This document shows, piece by piece, positions 6,857-16,720 of a stretch of DNA of 28,291 nucleotides. Position 1 is the first letter of the stretch, and every line of letters starts with the position of its first letter. Source of the stretch: a virus; the IMG/VR virus record IMGVR_UViG_3300012936_004099, positions 1 through 28,291 of that record. One strand, 5' to 3'. The translations under genes and the position numbers were made by a program. A model generated the notes under the pieces. The model searched no databases. It was not told where the DNA came from and saw nothing but the letters and a program-made list of their open reading frames with translations.

Positions 6857-8287
6857 CTAGAAATTTCCAAATGGATGTTTTTCCGTAAAATCTAGAAGAT
6901 CGACAGCTTCAGATTCTATTTTTACATTTTCCGAATATACATCAGATGTATCAAATTTAATTGATTGAGAAGAGACATCCGAACCTGTAGATTTTAATAT
7001 ATAATCACCATTTGCAGTTATCCAATCATTTTCTACTGTACTTGCAGATCCAACAATTCTTTCTCCAATTTTAAAATTACCATTTAACATACCAACCTTT
7101 AATGTTTTGGTTCCAAAATCCCAATCCTTAACTCTGGCTTTAATTCCTGATGTTTGGCCAGTAACAATTTCATTAAATACATAGTTACCTGTTGATATTC
7201 CAGATGGTGTTGATATTGTTATTGTTGGCGCAACAGTATATCCAAAACCAGCATTAATTATTCTCAATTGAGTTACAGTATTTGATACAATAACAGGATC
7301 TAAAATTGCAGTAGTTCCTGTAGAAGGTCCGGATATTGTTACGGTTGGTTTAGTTATGTATTCAGATCCATTACTTGTAATGGTAACAATACCAATAGAA
7401 TTTAAAGTACTAATTCCAGCTGTTGCAATAGCTCCAGATCCAGTAGAATCTACAAATCTTACAGTTGGAGCTGCTGTATATCCTGCTCCTGGATTTATTA
7501 ATCGCAAGTCATCAATTGCATAAGTTCCACTATCAAGTTGTGTTGTTATAGCAACAGCTGTAGCTTGTGTTCCTCCTATTGGTGGTTGTGTTATTGTAAC
7601 TAACGGTGTTGATGTGTATTCTGTTCCACCATTAAGTAAAGTTAATTTAGTAACTGCACCGGAAACTAAAGAAGTTATTGCAGTAGCTGTAGAACCAATT
7701 CCAGCTAAATTTAAAGATAAAATATAACCATCATCTTTAACATTATCATCAATTTTTTCAATTCCAGTATCAATAACTTCATTATCATATTCAAATATTT
7801 CACATCTTAACTGATAAACATAATTTTCTTTTAATTGATAAAAAGGTTGTTCATGTTCAATATATTTAATTTCAAAAATTGTATCTGATAGTGGAAACCA
7901 TATTAAGTCACCTTCTTTTGGTCTAGAAAATAGTTTTATTTTTGTAGGATCATTATTAAATCTTCCCTCTAAAAGGGGTCTTATATAATTATCATACCTA
8001 TCTTTTGAAATGACTAAATTCAATTCATCAGTTACCCTGACACCAAATTTCGTCATTAAATCATTAGATCCTTGAAACCCTTCATAGTTTTCTACATAAG
8101 CTTCTAATGGATAACTATCAGTGAATTCGGATTGAACAACTTCTCTTATTATAGTATTTGTTCTAACAAAATCTCTAGGAATATAGTAAATTTCTACACC
8201 GTAAATTTTTAATTGTTCGTTTATTAAACTTTGAACAAGATTTTGTTCAGCCTTGGTGCCTTGTTGAAAAAATGGATTTAATGGCAT
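6857..8287 (-). CDS. 14: Neck protein gp14 with a C-terminal repeat extension
   Basis: A 476-residue homologue of T4 gp14, which with gp13 forms the neck that closes the filled head for tail joining. The first ~180 residues are the conserved gp14 part: NPFF near the N-terminus, EQNLVQSLINEQLKIYGVEIYYIPR, then VRVTDELNLVISK, EGDLIWFPLSDTIFEIKYIEH and QLKENYVYQLRCEIFEYDNEVIDTGI. T4 gp14 has only 256 residues. Here residues 212-362 insert four tandem repeats of the type GGxxYTxxPxVxIxxP, and 368-416 carry a GQTSGIKARVKDWD...LKVGMLNGNFKIGERIVG module also seen in the baseplate giants. The last ~30 residues (VDLLDFTEKHPFGNF) look like the native gp14 end. It starts 4 bases after the gp13 stop with only a weak ribosome site, suggesting coupled translation. 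Confidence 0.9.
   Translation of the reverse strand: MPLNPFFQQGTKAEQNLVQSLINEQLKIYGVEIYYIPRDFVRTNTIIREVVQSEFTDSYPLEAYVENYEGFQGSNDLMTKFGVRVTDELNLVISKDRYDNYIRPLLEGRFNNDPTKIKLFSRPKEGDLIWFPLSDTIFEIKYIEHEQPFYQLKENYVYQLRCEIFEYDNEVIDTGIEKIDDNVKDDGYILSLNLAGIGSTATAITSLVSGAVTKLTLLNGGTEYTSTPLVTITQPPIGGTQATAVAITTQLDSGTYAIDDLRLINPGAGYTAAPTVRFVDSTGSGAIATAGISTLNSIGIVTITSNGSEYITKPTVTISGPSTGTTAILDPVIVSNTVTQLRIINAGFGYTVAPTITISTPSGISTGNYVFNEIVTGQTSGIKARVKDWDFGTKTLKVGMLNGNFKIGERIVGSASTVENDWITANGDYILKSTGSDVSSQSIKFDTSDVYSENVKIESEAVDLLDFTEKHPFGNF
7202..7654 (-). repeat. Four GxGY-type tandem repeats inside gp14
   Basis: Repeats begin near residues 212, 258, 298 and 338. Cores are LLNGGTEYTSTPLVTITQP, LINPGAGYTAAPTVRFVD, SNGSEYITKPTVTISGP and IINAGFGYTVAPTITISTP. 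The spacing is 40-46 residues, probably one small beta unit each. Confidence 0.85.
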
Positions 8288-8291
8288 TATC

Positions 8292-9110
8292 TTATCCGAT
8301 CATATCTAAAGGTGGAAGTTCATAATATGAACTCATTTTTTGTTTTATATTTTCTAGTTCTGCAACACCATCATCATAAATTTGTCTACCATTTAATTCT
8401 ACTCCTCCAGGAAGTTTAACTCCTTGGAATTTAATTAAATTTTGACCCCACTGTTTCTTGATAAGAGACGTTAAATATTCTTTTAAGAAACTATCATTAT
8501 AGACTTTTGTAAAATCATTTGGATCTAAAATACGATAACACTCAATAACAATATAATCATCGGATGAAAGTGTTGACCAGTCAACATCTAGATATAGTCT
8601 ATTTTGTCTTTTATTATATCTTATATTTTTAGTAGTAGTTGTTAAAAAATCTAAATCCTCAAGTTTTGATTTAACCATTGAATAAGTTAATAATTCAGTA
8701 GAACTAAACCAATAAACATCATTCAAAAATAGTTGATATTTAACACTAAACATTCCACTAGAAATAGAAGAACTATTAAATTTCAAAACCCTTTCAATTC
8801 CAACTACAGAATCTGGAACTTGAATAAAATTATTAGATTCTTCCCAAGTAAAAGTTGTTGAAACACCAACAGTAGACGTTGCAGTTGTATTTGTAACTCC
8901 AGTTTTCATTGTGGAGAGTTGATCTGATGTAAATTTGTGTTTTAAATACATCTTTTCAACACCATCAAAGTGTCTTTCTTGAAAATATTGTAGAGCATCA
9001 TCGACCAAATCATCAATTTGATCGTCATCAACATTAATTTCAAGAACAGGAGCTCCCAATCTCCTTAAACAATAATCAACTAATTGTTGTCTAGAAGCTG
9101 GCTTTGCCAT
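8292..9110 (-). CDS. 13: Neck protein gp13
   Basis: A 272-residue homologue of T4 gp13 (309 residues), the neck protein that binds the portal vertex after DNA packaging and, with gp14, makes the head competent for tail attachment. The N-terminus (MAKPASRQQLVDYCLRRLG, then APVLEINVDDDQIDDLVDDALQ and YFQERHFDGV) is the signature I recognise from gp13 of marine T4-like phages. Downstream come VGIERVLKF, YQLFLNDVYW, LDVDWSTL and VIECYRILDPNDFTKVYND, followed by an amphipathic C-terminal helix region (LTSLIKKQWGQNLIKFQG, GVELNGRQIYDDGVAELENIKQKM). ATG at 9108-9110 is supported by a strong Shine-Dalgarno site AAAGGAG. Being just upstream of gp14 matches T4 gene order. Confidence 0.93.
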   Translation of the reverse strand: MAKPASRQQLVDYCLRRLGAPVLEINVDDDQIDDLVDDALQYFQERHFDGVEKMYLKHKFTSDQLSTMKTGVTNTTATSTVGVSTTFTWEESNNFIQVPDSVVGIERVLKFNSSSISSGMFSVKYQLFLNDVYWFSSTELLTYSMVKSKLEDLDFLTTTTKNIRYNKRQNRLYLDVDWSTLSSDDYIVIECYRILDPNDFTKVYNDSFLKEYLTSLIKKQWGQNLIKFQGVKLPGGVELNGRQIYDDGVAELENIKQKMSSYYELPPLDMIG

Positions 9111-9119
9111 TAGGTAATA

Positions 9120-9126
9120 CTCCTTT
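9120..9126 (-). promoter_or_regulatory. Strong Shine-Dalgarno site (AAAGGAG) of gp13
   Basis: The minus strand reads AAAGGAGTATTACCTAATG, a 9-base spacing to the ATG. It is the clearest ribosome site in the window and fixes the gp13 start. Confidence 0.8.
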
Positions 9127-9135
9127 GCCTGTATA

Positions 9136-9333
9136 TCACTTTATTTCTGTATTATTTAGAAGAATCTCCATTATCTTTTCCAATTTATTTTCTATATTTG
9201 CAATTCTATCTTCTTGATTTTGTAATCGTTTTAATTTATTATTATATTCTTTATAAGAATTTAGATCCGTATTCACTATAGAATTATTAGACGGATCTCT
9301 TTTATAATTTGAATGACCCTCAACATTGATCAT
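9136..9333 (-). CDS. Small coiled-coil protein between the DUF4815 giant and gp13
   Basis: A 65-residue hydrophilic protein. Residues 1-28 (VEGHSNYKRDPSNNSIVNTDLN) are not helical in character. Residues 30-60 are a charged heptad stretch (LKRLQNQEDRIANIENKLEKIMEILL) fitting a short coiled coil. I recognise the 'VEGH..YKRD..S..IVNTD' opening from small unnamed proteins in T4-like phage structural regions, with no function that I know of. Its ATG overlaps the TGA of the upstream gene as ATGA (9330-9333), and AGGGG lies 12 bases upstream, so it is probably translated by coupling. In T4 this place is held by wac (fibritin), itself a coiled coil, but this protein is far too short to be called that. 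A role as neck accessory or assembly factor is only a guess. Confidence 0.8.
   Translation of the reverse strand: MINVEGHSNYKRDPSNNSIVNTDLNSYKEYNNKLKRLQNQEDRIANIENKLEKIMEILLNNTEIK
9153..9159 (-). promoter_or_regulatory. Possible late promoter motif CTAAATA before gp13
   Basis: CTAAATA lies inside the 3' end of the small coiled-coil gene, 42 bases upstream of the gp13 ATG and upstream of its strong Shine-Dalgarno site. It could start a transcript for the neck genes. The bases also encode Leu-Asn-Asn, so coincidence is possible. Confidence 0.4.
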
Positions 9334-12300
9334 GATAAAGATATACCCCTAAGATTTTTAATTTTTGGAACATCCGCACTATTAGTACCTGTCATTATTA
9401 TTTTAATAACAAATCCAAGGAATGGTTCTAAATTATTTGCAGTAAAGATATGTTCTTTAAATTCACCTGGGTTACTGTTATTAACAAAAACATCAGATGT
9501 TCCGTCACTATTTTCAGAATTAACTACATTTCCAAGTAAATCTAGATTTGAGTATCCTGGGAATAATACAAATTTTTCAGAATTTTTATCTTTATCCTCA
9601 GTAATCAGTTTATACAATACTCTTATATTAGAACCTGATGGTTTGTAGGCATCTAATATAACTTTTAAGGAGTTTGCAGAAATATTTAAATCAATTTGTT
9701 TTGTTAAATATATAAATTTATTTGGATCTTCACTTAAAGAATTAACTCGACTATCCAAAGTAAAGTCACTAACTGGATTATTAATCAAATTAGAAGTAAA
9801 TATCATATTACATCTATCCAAATCTAATATTGGAGAAACGTTTTCATCATTTGATGTAAATTCCATTCTTACTGATAATGATTTTCTTCCTGGTAAATTG
9901 GATAGTTTTTCCAATTCATTTATTCTAGAAGTAATGAGTCTTGGAGAGTTAAAGACTGTTGTTCCAGTAAGACTTAATGCCTCAAATCCTTTATCAGAGA
10001 AGGCAAATTCATTTCCACCATCACTAGTTCCTGTAATAGTCCTTACTGAACTATTAATATTACATGATGTTGGTACAAATATTTGTACGTTTGGTGTAAT
10101 TGATTCAAATTGAATATTTTGAGTAGAAGTTACATTGTTACGCCCAGCTGAGGTATTTCTAATGAATGACAATCTAGGTAATCCAACAAATCCAGTTCTA
10201 TCTGTACCATTGGTATCAATTCCAACTTTTAAATAATATGAATCACCAGTATTTTGTTTTGATGTAGTAACATCAGAAAGATTAAATCTTGTATTAATTC
10301 TCCTTAAAGAAACACCATTCATTTCATATTTTTTAACTAGAGCTCCGGCTTTATGGGTAACTGGTTTTGTTTGATCAATTCCTCTGGTTACATTTGATAA
10401 TGAATTTCCAGTGATTGATTCATATTTTATCAATTCCTCATTAATTTTTACATATCCGGCATTTGTTGTTCCAATACCAATACCTTCAAATTGTGAGAGG
10501 TTTGTTACTGAATTTAGTTGAATTGAAGTATCAGTCTCAGTAATTTCTGATGATAATATAAGAGAAGGTAGATCTGTTTGAGCTCCAAATAACTCAACAT
10601 CATTTCTCTTAGAATTCATAAAATGATTTGTATGATTGACAATCATATGCAAACCATCTCTTTCATCAGAACTATCCGAAACTGAAGTTGGAGTTAAGGT
10701 TTGAACAAACAAACTAGTAGTACCAGTAGCTACATTTCTAATCATAAGATTACCGGTACTGTTAAATTTACCCTGAACATCATCAAGAATAAATTTAGTA
10801 ATTGCAGTTCTAATTCCAACGGAGAATTTAAATCCAGTTCCAGTATTTCCAATTTCAGCTGTCACAACATCATTAGGTAAATATCCTGATCCACCATTTG
10901 TAACATCAACATAATCAATAGATCCATTAGTTACACTTACAAGTCCAACCAATCCACTACCATTACCAGTTAACGTTGTAAAGTTTAAATTAGGATAAGA
11001 AATGGTTCCTGATGTAGGTGTAAGTCCTGTACCAACAGAAGAAACTGTTAATGTGGTTGTACCTAAACCAACTTTTCCACCAGTCTTAACTAAGATGCCA
11101 GTTGCAGATAAGTTATCAGCTTGCGTAATTTGATAACCAATAGTAGCAACTCCAACTGTAGTAATTAAATTATCTAGAGTTAATGTATTTCTTCTTGAGA
11201 AACAAATAAATGGATCTTCTTTCAACTTTGGTCTAAAACCATTACCAATATCTAAGTTTGGATTATATAAGGTTAAAGTGCCTGTATTTGTAACAAACTT
11301 TGCTTTGTAAATTGAAAGTTTTATGTTTGTATTTTTCTCTATGTTTATATCAATATTATTTGGAATCAACAAATTGCCAATAGATGAAGACTTACTTAAA
11401 GTAGTTCCGTCAATAAGATCTAAAGTTCCCACATCATTGAAATTGCTTGTATAAATTTCATATTCATCAGAATCACTGTAAATAATAATGCCATATATTT
11501 GATTTGGTTGAATATAAATTGGAGATTCAAATTTGAAGTTGGTTGGTAATGAAGAATCTGCAGATGTTGTTACTTTTGATGGTAAGAGACTTACCTTGGA
11601 GAATGGAACCGAAGTAGAAGTTGGTAAATTATTCTTAATTGGTCTAATCTCAATATTTAAAGGTAAATTGGTATCTTTAGATTTAACAAATAGATCAATA
11701 CTAGTTAAGTATATTCCACTTGGCTCGTTAACAACAAATGTTTGAACTAGTGGATTGGCATAATTATAATCTCTTAATAGATTATTTTGGAATTCATTAT
11801 TCTCATAAACATTTGTTATAAATGAATTTGTAATAGTATTGGATTTAATATTTTTCTTTTCAACACTAGTATTTCTAACCGAAATGCTGCCATTTTCACT
11901 CAAAGGTAAGAATCCCGAAGATTCAAATATAATTTCAGCAAAACTAGATTCTGATAATGCAGAGTTAAATTTATCAGAGTTAAATAGAATTGTTTTCTTG
12001 CCAGTAAGGAATTTTTTATTTAATCCACTTGGGTTTGGAATAGAAATAATACCCTGAAGAATTCCTCCATCATTTGATATTAATCTAATATCTGAAATTT
12101 TAGCTTGAGCTCCACTAGATTTTCCTACTAAAATCATTCCAGATTGAATTTGTCCATAATATTTTGAAATCATCATAGATGACAAACTTTGGAGATCTAC
12201 ATTTAAAACTGTAGATGTTTGAGAATATGTTGATTGTAGAACAGTATTATCATATGGATTTTTTTCGTAAACTTCTGATGGATTATTATATGATCCACTC

Positions 12301-15300
12301 ATGTGATTTGTAGATGATAACCTAAAATTGACAGTTGGAACTTCGCCCTTGTTGTCATCAATTTCAACAAATCCAAGTACATCTTCTCCTACAGTAAATG
12401 CACCGGCAATCATTTCAATTTCAATAAATTTGGGAATAATTAAATCATCAATAGAAATATTATCAATAAACGAATAAAATCTTGTTGTTGGTCTAAGAGA
12501 ATCAATATCAAAAGAAATGTTTCTTTTTCTCATGTATGGAGAAACATTTTTATTGAAATATCTATTATTTGATGTTTTTGAATTTTTAGTATCTACATCA
12601 GAATTTAATGATATTGATGAAATTAAGCTATTATTATTCTTAGATACAATAGATTCGTCTGAATAATTCCAGAAATAAGGATCAATAGAACCATTGATAT
12701 TCTTAGATTTATTTGTATTAACTATTCCTGACCAGAAATTTTTCCAGGAATCCCATTCAACATCAAAGAAGTTTGTGTTTGGACCAGACTCAGATTTATC
12801 AAATTTAAATTGATCAAAAGTATTATCATTCAAAGATTCATATTTAGTTTGATCAAACCAAATATCCGAAGAAGGGTATAATTTAATATTACCACTAAAA
12901 TTGGAAATATTTGAACTATTAACTTTAATAGAAGAATTTGCAGAACTTTGAGATTTGAAATTTACTTCATTATATTTTAAGGTAATTATATTACCAGTTC
13001 TTTGAAGATTATCAGATTCTAAATCTTTAGCTTGACTGATGTCAATATCTGGATCTGCTTCTGTACCAATACCTAAGAATGATTTTGAACCAAGAATCAA
13101 ATCTAGAGATGTTGTGTAATATGGAGGTCTTAATTCTCCTAATTTTTTATCAATAGAACAAGAAAAAGCTGGATTAGATAAATCTTGACTGGTATTATTA
13201 ATAAAAGAATCTACAAAGAATCCAGATTTAAACTTATCAATTCCAGTCAAAGCATCTTCAATCTTTAGATTGTTCGTTTCAGACTCTAGTAACGATAGGG
13301 TTGTATATAATTCTAGATTTTCAACTCTACTTTCCAGATTTCTTAAATCTTTCATTGTATATCTCTTATGTTCAGAGATATCAATTTTCACATCTGAAGT
13401 ATTAAATGTATAGGCAGGATAATATAGAGTTGCAACATCTAATGATGTTTCATCAAATAATGGTGGTTGTGGATTTGTATCAGGAGCTCCTTTTTTATAC
13501 TCAAAAACACCATCTTTAGTTAAAACCAACTTATCAATTCTAGGAACATAATAAGAATAATTTAAAGTAATGGATTCATCATCCACAACAGTTATTGAAG
13601 AATTATTTTTTGCAAAAGTTCTATTCAGATAATGGAAAGGTCCAAAAGTTGCTATATTTTTATTATAGAAAGAAACTCTCGGTCTAAAATCAATAATGTC
13701 ACTATTTCTTTTACTATTGAAAGTAAATAAATCTCTTTCATAATCAACATATGAGTAACTATCAATATTAACAAAATCTTGAGTTGTACCAGTATTATCA
13801 TATCGATCATAAACAATCAATAATCTATTAGTTGGTACGTAATTACTACCATTCTTTCTAACTAATCTAGAATAATCATAAAAATCATCTCTTTGACCAT
13901 TATCTAAGTTATATTCATTTTTAATATCTTTATCACCAAAAGTAATATTACTTACGGTTCCATTTATTCCCGAAGATTTAAATGTTACTTTTTCACCTTT
14001 AATAAAGACACGATCATTTACAAAAATAAAATTAACTTTATCTGATGTATTTGATTGGCCTGGTATAGATGGAAGAACAACACCAACAGATTTACTAATT
14101 TCTCCAAAAAATTCTTCTCCAATAATACTTTCAGATAAATCCTGTGAATTTGAAAGTTCTATAGTTGGTACTTTTGGACTTCCGGTAGTAGAAGATTGGA
14201 ATACGCCGCGAATAGTTAAAACTTCGGGATGGTTTAGACAAAGTTCATTATCTTGAACACGAATTCCATATTTTCCGGTAGGATCATATGATAATCCATC
14301 ATTCAAAGTATTTTCTCCGGTTCCGGAAGTAACTAAAGTAGAATCATTTAAGATAAGAGTTTCACATCTTTTTATAATTTTAGTAGTATTCTTAAGAGAT
14401 GTTTTAACTAAAGTTGCAATTAATTTTGCAGAAACATCCGAAACTTTATCTAATGATCTAAATGTTAAAGTTCTACCATCTCCTGATATTACTACTTTAT
14501 TTGAATTTAATTTTTCAATAGTACCATCCGAATATTGTAATAAATATCTGTTATCAAAAAATGGTAAAAATGTTAGGTTTGTAGATCCCTCATTAACAGT
14601 TCCAGAATTACTGGAAATTGATACATTATATTGTTTCCTAACTCTTAATGTGGAAAAATCTGTATCAATATCTGATATTAAATTATTTGGTAAACTTGCA
14701 TACAAACCAGTATCAGTGCCCTTTTCAATTTCTGTTCTTGCAATTGATAAATCAGATACTTCTAAATCAGATGTCGGTAAAGATCCAACACAAACACCAT
14801 TAACTGTAGGAACAGATGCTAATGTTATTTCATTGGTCAATGTTGTTATACCAGTTACTCTGTTGTAAGAAACTGTTGAAAATCCAGGATTGGTATATTG
14901 TAAAATATCATTAACTTTCACTGAAGAAACAAAGAAGTCATTTGAGGAAGTAACTGTAGCTGCAAATCCACTACCTTCACTAATTTTAAATGAATTATTT
15001 ACTTTTACATCAATAGTATTTGATAGGTCAAAGTCTGATGTAAATGTGCGAGCAGATCCAACTATTCTAAGAGATTTTGCATTTGAATTTCCAAATTCAA
15101 TAACCTCTTTAATAAGTCTACTATCTTCTACTCCATTTACACTATATTTTTCTCCAGGTAAAAATTTACCACTAATTTGATAAAGTGTAAAATTATCAGA
15201 ACCACCTGGATTGTTTGTTAATCCATCAGAACCTCTAACATATCCAATAGCACCACTAGATAATCCCTTTATCTGTGATCCCACAGAATATGATGTAATA

Positions 15301-16718
15301 TTACTAGAAACTAATAGTTTGGTAAAAAATTGCAAATCATAAAAATATAGTTGACCTTCTGTAGAGTCATCTTCATATGATTCTAATAACTTAAAATCAT
15401 AAATTCTACAATGACCAATTACAGAACCACTTCCAGCTAAATGATTTGATTCTTTTCTTCTATCTCGTATTTCTGCATAGTATGCATTTACACCAACATC
15501 CAAATTTCCTTCAATATTGGTTATTTTAAAACTTTTACCAAAATTTATAGGTAAAGTACAATTTCTTTTTTCTTTACTATCTCTAGCTTTTTCAACATCA
15601 AATAACGTAGTTGAAATTTTTTCAATTTCATATCCTCTAACAAAAGCTTTTCCAGGTGAAACGGAAAGAACACTTAAGTCTTCTGATGGTTTGTTATTGT
15701 TATAAGTTTTTTCATCACCAAAGTAAAAACCGTCTTTATCAACTAAATTATTTAAACTTTCTCTGAGACTTAAATTAAATTCATTTACGATATAATCACC
15801 AGATTCGTCAAAAGTTCTTCTAGCTAATTCGTCTTCAACTAGTTTAGAAATTTCTTGATTAGATTCACTTGTAACAGTTCCATCTTCAATCTTTAATAAT
15901 TCTAGAAAATTATCAACATTTTTTTCATTTATTGATTTTTTGGAAAATTTGCAAGTTATTTGTAGTCTATCAGCTCCTGGAGCTGAAAAATTGGAGAATC
16001 CCCTAGCATTATCGTTTAAAGAAGGATCATCAAGAGATTTTATAATTTTTTCAGTAACTGTAAATCCAATTCTATAACTTGGAGTTGTAGAATATTGATC
16101 TAAAAGTAACAAAGAAGATTGGAACTTGACAAAAAATCCTCTAATATAAGCTACACCTTCATTTATTGATATGCCAGATGATTTACCTATAGATTGATTA
16201 GATATACATCTGGCTACAGAATTATTTTGGAAAAATGTTGTTACCGAAGTTGCAACTGTTGATTCGGTAATAATATTTTCAGAATCTAAAAATGTTGAAG
16301 TTGAAAAATCTGTAGAAGAACTTAAATATTTGATATAAAGAGTATTTCTGGATTTTTCAGAATCAGATTTTTTTAATACCTTTAATACTTTAGCTCTTAC
16401 TCCAGAAACTTGACCTAAAATAATTTTATTTTCAAATTGTTCAATATAATCTTCAATTGATATACCATTAAAGTTATCTTCTAATAAAATTAAATCAAAA
16501 GAAGATATATAACTTATTTCTCCAGACTCTACTATTTGACCATCAAAAAATATTGCATTTGATGATTTTTCAACCTGGTTCTGCAGTGATGTCTGTAGAG
16601 TAGTTAATTCTCTAGCCTGAATAGATGTGCCAGGCTTAAATAATACTCTAGTATAATTAGAGTCTTCATTAAAATCATCAAAATATGGAGATACGTTTAA
16701 GTTAATTTTTTCTGACAT
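9330..16718 (-). CDS. Giant DUF4815-type baseplate/tail structural protein
   Basis: 2462 residues. The N-terminus (NVSPYFDDFNEDSNYTRVLF, then KPGTSIQARELTTLQTSLQN) is characteristic of the DUF4815 family found in virion structural proteins of large myoviruses. Later landmarks also recur in cyanophage homologues: LVQTFVVNEPSGIYLTSIDLFV near residue 1650, GYVKINEELIKYESITG with VTRGIDQTKPVTHKAG near 2080, NGVSLRRIN, and a C-terminal region from about 2260 (FNSPRLITSRINELEKL, LDLDRCNM, KVILDAYKPSGSNIRVLYKL, FVLFPGYSNLD). Residues about 1820-2000 hold a VTNGGSGYLPNDVV repeat shared with other proteins here. It lies 2 bases after gp8. T4 has gp9, gp10, gp11, gp12 and wac between gp8 and gp13; here this single protein fills most of that space, so it likely forms peripheral baseplate and fibre-anchor structures. 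Family is confident, exact role inferred. Confidence 0.88.
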   Translation of the reverse strand: MSEKINLNVSPYFDDFNEDSNYTRVLFKPGTSIQARELTTLQTSLQNQVEKSSNAIFFDGQIVESGEISYISSFDLILLEDNFNGISIEDYIEQFENKIILGQVSGVRAKVLKVLKKSDSEKSRNTLYIKYLSSSTDFSTSTFLDSENIITESTVATSVTTFFQNNSVARCISNQSIGKSSGISINEGVAYIRGFFVKFQSSLLLLDQYSTTPSYRIGFTVTEKIIKSLDDPSLNDNARGFSNFSAPGADRLQITCKFSKKSINEKNVDNFLELLKIEDGTVTSESNQEISKLVEDELARRTFDESGDYIVNEFNLSLRESLNNLVDKDGFYFGDEKTYNNNKPSEDLSVLSVSPGKAFVRGYEIEKISTTLFDVEKARDSKEKRNCTLPINFGKSFKITNIEGNLDVGVNAYYAEIRDRRKESNHLAGSGSVIGHCRIYDFKLLESYEDDSTEGQLYFYDLQFFTKLLVSSNITSYSVGSQIKGLSSGAIGYVRGSDGLTNNPGGSDNFTLYQISGKFLPGEKYSVNGVEDSRLIKEVIEFGNSNAKSLRIVGSARTFTSDFDLSNTIDVKVNNSFKISEGSGFAATVTSSNDFFVSSVKVNDILQYTNPGFSTVSYNRVTGITTLTNEITLASVPTVNGVCVGSLPTSDLEVSDLSIARTEIEKGTDTGLYASLPNNLISDIDTDFSTLRVRKQYNVSISSNSGTVNEGSTNLTFLPFFDNRYLLQYSDGTIEKLNSNKVVISGDGRTLTFRSLDKVSDVSAKLIATLVKTSLKNTTKIIKRCETLILNDSTLVTSGTGENTLNDGLSYDPTGKYGIRVQDNELCLNHPEVLTIRGVFQSSTTGSPKVPTIELSNSQDLSESIIGEEFFGEISKSVGVVLPSIPGQSNTSDKVNFIFVNDRVFIKGEKVTFKSSGINGTVSNITFGDKDIKNEYNLDNGQRDDFYDYSRLVRKNGSNYVPTNRLLIVYDRYDNTGTTQDFVNIDSYSYVDYERDLFTFNSKRNSDIIDFRPRVSFYNKNIATFGPFHYLNRTFAKNNSSITVVDDESITLNYSYYVPRIDKLVLTKDGVFEYKKGAPDTNPQPPLFDETSLDVATLYYPAYTFNTSDVKIDISEHKRYTMKDLRNLESRVENLELYTTLSLLESETNNLKIEDALTGIDKFKSGFFVDSFINNTSQDLSNPAFSCSIDKKLGELRPPYYTTSLDLILGSKSFLGIGTEADPDIDISQAKDLESDNLQRTGNIITLKYNEVNFKSQSSANSSIKVNSSNISNFSGNIKLYPSSDIWFDQTKYESLNDNTFDQFKFDKSESGPNTNFFDVEWDSWKNFWSGIVNTNKSKNINGSIDPYFWNYSDESIVSKNNNSLISSISLNSDVDTKNSKTSNNRYFNKNVSPYMRKRNISFDIDSLRPTTRFYSFIDNISIDDLIIPKFIEIEMIAGAFTVGEDVLGFVEIDDNKGEVPTVNFRLSSTNHMSGSYNNPSEVYEKNPYDNTVLQSTYSQTSTVLNVDLQSLSSMMISKYYGQIQSGMILVGKSSGAQAKISDIRLISNDGGILQGIISIPNPSGLNKKFLTGKKTILFNSDKFNSALSESSFAEIIFESSGFLPLSENGSISVRNTSVEKKNIKSNTITNSFITNVYENNEFQNNLLRDYNYANPLVQTFVVNEPSGIYLTSIDLFVKSKDTNLPLNIEIRPIKNNLPTSTSVPFSKVSLLPSKVTTSADSSLPTNFKFESPIYIQPNQIYGIIIYSDSDEYEIYTSNFNDVGTLDLIDGTTLSKSSSIGNLLIPNNIDINIEKNTNIKLSIYKAKFVTNTGTLTLYNPNLDIGNGFRPKLKEDPFICFSRRNTLTLDNLITTVGVATIGYQITQADNLSATGILVKTGGKVGLGTTTLTVSSVGTGLTPTSGTISYPNLNFTTLTGNGSGLVGLVSVTNGSIDYVDVTNGGSGYLPNDVVTAEIGNTGTGFKFSVGIRTAITKFILDDVQGKFNSTGNLMIRNVATGTTSLFVQTLTPTSVSDSSDERDGLHMIVNHTNHFMNSKRNDVELFGAQTDLPSLILSSEITETDTSIQLNSVTNLSQFEGIGIGTTNAGYVKINEELIKYESITGNSLSNVTRGIDQTKPVTHKAGALVKKYEMNGVSLRRINTRFNLSDVTTSKQNTGDSYYLKVGIDTNGTDRTGFVGLPRLSFIRNTSAGRNNVTSTQNIQFESITPNVQIFVPTSCNINSSVRTITGTSDGGNEFAFSDKGFEALSLTGTTVFNSPRLITSRINELEKLSNLPGRKSLSVRMEFTSNDENVSPILDLDRCNMIFTSNLINNPVSDFTLDSRVNSLSEDPNKFIYLTKQIDLNISANSLKVILDAYKPSGSNIRVLYKLITEDKDKNSEKFVLFPGYSNLDLLGNVVNSENSDGTSDVFVNNSNPGEFKEHIFTANNLEPFLGFVIKIIMTGTNSADVPKIKNLRGISLS

Positions 16719-16720
16719 TT

